Source: an uncultured Flammeovirgaceae bacterium (GTDB lineage Bacteria > Bacteroidota > Bacteroidia > Cytophagales > Cyclobacteriaceae). From it: a stretch of DNA of 64,000 nt. Both the position numbers and the translations under genes were made by a program. The stretch is from the NCBI GenBank assembly GCA_937884755.1, contig CAKZYJ010000113.1, positions 1 through 64,000 on the forward strand, written 5' to 3'. Under the pieces are notes generated by a model, which was given only the letters and a program-made list of their open reading frames with translations, was not told where the DNA came from and made no database searches. Within the stretch, counting starts at the first letter, position 1, and each line of letters begins with the position of its first letter. Positions 61,001 through 64,000 of the stretch are shown piece by piece.

Positions 61001-61734
61001 AGGTAGTGTTCGAGCTGCTCAGAAAGAGTGGTTGCAACGTGACGCTGGCAGGAAGCGGCGAGGAAGCTATTGCCTGGGTGCAGCAGCAAAATTTTGATGT
61101 AGTTTATATGGACATTCAGATGCCGGGTATGGATGGGATTGAAGCCTCCCGCCGGATTCGGTAGCTTGATTTACCCCAAACGCCCCCCATTATTGCCCTG
61201 ACCGCCTATTCACTGCCCGGTGATAAAGAGAAGTTTATAAATGCCGGACTGGATGGTTACCTGGCCAAGCCTATCCGAAAAAACATCATTTCCAAGACCG
61301 CGGATCTGATGGGGCTGGGCAGCGAAGAATCCCCGTTGGAAGAAGCTCAGCCAGAGGAGCTGGCAAGTGAAGTAAAGCTAATTAACTGGAGTACGCTTCA
61401 GACACTAGAAAAATACGGTGGCAAAGAACTGGTGGCCGAAACTTTGCAGGAGTTTGAAATGGAAGCTGAAGAATTGCTGGCGGAAGCAGCCGTAGGCATC
61501 AAAAAGAACGATTATCCGCAAATTTTGTCTAAATTGCATACATTAAAAGGGAACTCCGGTACCTTAGGTTTGGAAAGTATTTCCTATTATGCTAAACTCA
61601 TTGAAGGAAATCTGAAACAGCAAGATACAACCTCCCTGCACCAGGATTTTGAGACATTAACCGCCGAATTTGCAAAATTTAGAAACACCTATAAACAATC
61701 TATCAACCAAAAAGATCAGCAACATGTCAGATAG
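58051..61734 (+). CDS. PAS-GAF hybrid histidine kinase with REC and Hpt domains; interrupted by in-frame TAG at 61162-61164
   Basis: NMSHEIRTPMNGVISMVDLL H-box, [75 protein letters not shown], Hpt SKLHTLKGNSGTLG. Confidence 0.92.
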
Positions 61735-62101
61735 AAAACAAGTACTAGTAGCCGAAGACAGTTCGGTCATTCAAAATCTCACCAAGAAAGTACTACAGTT
61801 TCAGAATTACGATATCCACTCGGCCCGCGATGGGCAGCAGGTGCTGGATATGTTGAAGCAAAAGGACTATGACATTATCCTGATGGATATTAATATGCCT
61901 AAGATGGATGGTATGGAGTGCAGCCGACAAATCCGTAGTATGGACGATGAGAAAAAATCGCAGGTGCCGATTATCGCCATTACGGGTAATGCCAGCAACT
62001 ATAGCGAAGAAGATTTTGAGAAGGTGGGTATGAACGAGTATATTCCCAAGCCGATTGACTTTGACCGGCTGGTGGAGGTAGTGAATAAGTACGCTCAGTA
62101 G
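61724..62101 (+). CDS. Response regulator (stand-alone REC)
   Basis: VLVAEDSSVIQNLTKKVLQ, DIILMDINMPKMDGMECSRQIR, NEYIPKPID; ATG at 61724. Confidence 0.93.
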   Translation: MSDRKQVLVAEDSSVIQNLTKKVLQFQNYDIHSARDGQQVLDMLKQKDYDIILMDINMPKMDGMECSRQIRSMDDEKKSQVPIIAITGNASNYSEEDFEKVGMNEYIPKPIDFDRLVEVVNKYAQ

Positions 62102-62215
62102 CAGAAGTCAGGAGATAGAAGTTGGAAGTCAGAAGCGGTGAACTAAAGACCAATGACCGTACGGCGGCTGCCAAGGATAAATGACTGATGATCTATACCT
62201 GTGGACTAAGAAATT

Positions 62216-62491
62216 ATGCAAATAAAGTACACTCCTCACTATTTACGTAAACTGGAAGATCTACTTAATCAGTCGGATTACGTACTGCGCTACGAGAAAG
62301 GAAATTTTAAGTCAGGTTACTGCATTTTGCGTGATACCTGTCTAGTGATCGTTAACAAGTACTATACGCTGGAAGGAAAAATCAACTGCTTACTGGAAAT
62401 AATCCGGCAACTGGACATTGATCCGGAAAAACTTTCTGGCAAGCAGCAAAAGATGTTGGCCGAACTCTTAGAAATATCCACCCCCCTTTGA
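62216..62491 (+). CDS. Conserved hypothetical protein
   Basis: 91-aa ORF overlapping next CDS by 4 nt. Confidence 0.65.
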   Translation: MQIKYTPHYLRKLEDLLNQSDYVLRYEKGNFKSGYCILRDTCLVIVNKYYTLEGKINCLLEIIRQLDIDPEKLSGKQQKMLAELLEISTPL

Positions 62492-63249
62492 AAGTAACGT
62501 TTTTAGGTACCGGTACATCGCAAGGAGTGCCTGTCATTGGTTGTACCTGTGAGGTGTGCACTTCGGTGGATTTCCGGGACAAGCGGTTGCGAGCTTCGGT
62601 GCATCTGGAGGTTGAGGGGAAAAGCATTATCATTGATTCTGGACCGGACTTTCGGCAGCAGGTGCTTACTAACCGCATTCGCAGCCTAGATGCGCTGGTA
62701 TTCACCCACGAGCATAAAGATCACACGGCAGGAATGGACGATGTGCGTAGTTTCAATTTTTTGCAGCGACGGTCCATGCCGGTCTACGCCCATGCGCGAG
62801 TCATTGAGAGTTTGAAGCGGGAGTTTGCTTACGTTTTTGCTGAGAAAAAATACCCCGGAGTACCACAGATTGATATTCACGAGATTAGTCTGGAACCGTT
62901 CAGCGTGTTGGGTATTCCCTTTCAACCCATTGAAGTGATGCACTATAAGCTACCGGTGTTAGGCTTTCGGGTATATGATTTCACCTACGTCACCGATGCC
63001 AAAACCATTGCTGATTCTGAAAAAGAAAAAATACGAGGAAGCAAAGTACTGGTGCTAGATGCTCTCCAAAAACAAAGCCATCTTTCTCACCTAACCTTAG
63101 AGGAGGCGCTAGAACTGATAAAGGAGCTTCAACCCGAACAAACCTACCTTATTCATATGAGCCACCGTATGGGGCTGCATCGCGAAATTCTGAAAGAATT
63201 GCCTGCGAACGTTTCGCTAGCGTACGATGGGTTGACAATTACCGTTTGA
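62488..63249 (+). CDS. MBL fold metallo-hydrolase (PhnP-like)
   Basis: VTFLGTGTSQGVPVIGCTCEVC, VFTHEHKDHTAGMDDVR, IHMSHRMGLH. Confidence 0.9.
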   Translation: MKVTFLGTGTSQGVPVIGCTCEVCTSVDFRDKRLRASVHLEVEGKSIIIDSGPDFRQQVLTNRIRSLDALVFTHEHKDHTAGMDDVRSFNFLQRRSMPVYAHARVIESLKREFAYVFAEKKYPGVPQIDIHEISLEPFSVLGIPFQPIEVMHYKLPVLGFRVYDFTYVTDAKTIADSEKEKIRGSKVLVLDALQKQSHLSHLTLEEALELIKELQPEQTYLIHMSHRMGLHREILKELPANVSLAYDGLTITV

Positions 63250-63386
63250 GTACAGGCAATACGATAATAGTACAGCATTAAAGTATTGATAAAAGCAAAG
63301 GGTCTAAACTTGTTAATAATCAGTTTATAGTGAATTAATTCATCTAGTCTGTATTATTTTATTGAGAATTTTATTCTTTTTTTAAG

Positions 63387-63394
63387 TATATTTG
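63387..63394 (+). promoter_or_regulatory. -7-like element TATATTTG (TTG at 63362-63364, N22) upstream of parE
   Basis: Matches TAnnTTTG with an upstream TTG at slightly long spacing. Confidence 0.4.
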
Positions 63395-63481
63395 AATATT
63401 GAAACCGGATTGAATTTTTTCTTTTTTTGGTTTTACAACCAGCTAGGTTCTGTAATTTTATTGCTAAGACTTTAACAAACT

Positions 63482-64000
63482 ATGGCAAATAGCAAAGCAA
63501 CGTACACCGAAGATAGTATTCGTTCATTAGACTGGCGGGAGCACATCCGGATGCGACCGGGTATGTATATCGGTAAGCTAGGTGACGGTTCTTCGTCGGA
63601 TGATGGAATTTACGTACTACTAAAGGAGGTAATCGACAATAGTATCGACGAGTACGTGATGGGCTTCGGCAAAACCATCGATATCAAAATATCTGACCAC
63701 CGAGTAGAAGTACGGGACTACGGACGCGGCATTCCGCTAGGAAAAGTGGTAGACTGCGTTTCCAAAATTAATACCGGTGGCAAGTACGATTCAGCGGCTT
63801 TCCAGAAATCAGTGGGGTTGAACGGGGTTGGAACCAAAGCGGTGAACGCACTTTCTACTTACTTTAAAGTACAATCGTTCCGTGATGGCAAAACCAAACT
63901 GGCCGAATTTGAACGAGGCGAAACCTTGAAAGATTCCCGAATCGGTAAATCGGGAGAAAAGAACGGTACTTATATCGTTTTTGAGCCGGATGGAAAAGTA
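63482..64000 (+). CDS. parE: DNA topoisomerase IV subunit B (ParE/GyrB family), truncated by window end
   Basis: [80 protein letters not shown]. Confidence 0.9.
   Translation, partial: MANSKATYTEDSIRSLDWREHIRMRPGMYIGKLGDGSSSDDGIYVLLKEVIDNSIDEYVMGFGKTIDIKISDHRVEVRDYGRGIPLGKVVDCVSKINTGGKYDSAAFQKSVGLNGVGTKAVNALSTYFKVQSFRDGKTKLAEFERGETLKDSRIGKSGEKNGTYIVFEPDGKV

Noticed and set aside
1-64000. General stop-codon reassignment (TAG or TGA as sense) to explain interrupted genes
   Set aside because: Most ORFs are intact and several end normally in TAG or TGA at gene overlaps (for example TAG at 31953 and ATGA junctions), so the genetic code appears standard.
1-64000. CRISPR array, tRNA, rRNA, prophage or transposase genes
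   Set aside because: No regularly spaced identical repeats, no tRNA/rRNA-like sequence and no integrase/transposase motifs were noticed by eye; a tRNAscan/CRISPR search was not possible.

Overview
This 64 kb window looks like a chromosomal segment of a Bacteroidota (Cytophagales-like) bacterium. Evidence includes type IX secretion (T9SS) sorting-domain proteins, porU-porV, DUF6728, PurS, TAnnTTTG-type promoters and a complete leucine/isovalerate (liu) degradation cluster. Most of it is housekeeping: ddl, miaA, prfB, YebC, RqcH-like NFACT, ilvE, pssA, purS and the start of parE. There are no rRNA, tRNA, CRISPR or obvious phage/IS genes. Main points for a second look: (1) four otherwise intact genes carry single-site lesions: an M43 metalloprotease with in-frame TGA, prfB with an extra in-frame TAG beyond its programmed frameshift, a hybrid histidine kinase with in-frame TAG, and porV with a one-base frameshift next to a T run. 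(2) A probable PfpI/DJ-1 pseudogene remnant. (3) A degenerate YrdC/Sua5-like pseudoenzyme in a putative operon with a histidine kinase and two STAS-like proteins, divergent from an alpha-oxoamine synthase/GNAT fusion. (4) A tightly overlapping cassette of a coiled-coil protein, a large NTPase-like protein with a lysine-less P-loop, and an MscS channel. (5) A secreted TPR-CHAT protein behind an internally duplicated lipoprotein, with a perfect terminator-like hairpin in its signal-peptide codons. (6) Several non-coding repeat structures: a MITE-like element, TTCGAC-N-GGTCGAA palindromes, a duplicated terminator-containing intergenic unit, and a modular word-type repeat family shared between distant gaps. 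I found no clearly novel multi-gene defence system; the MscS/NTPase and CHAT loci are the best candidates for undescribed biology. All family calls come from reading motifs, without database searches.
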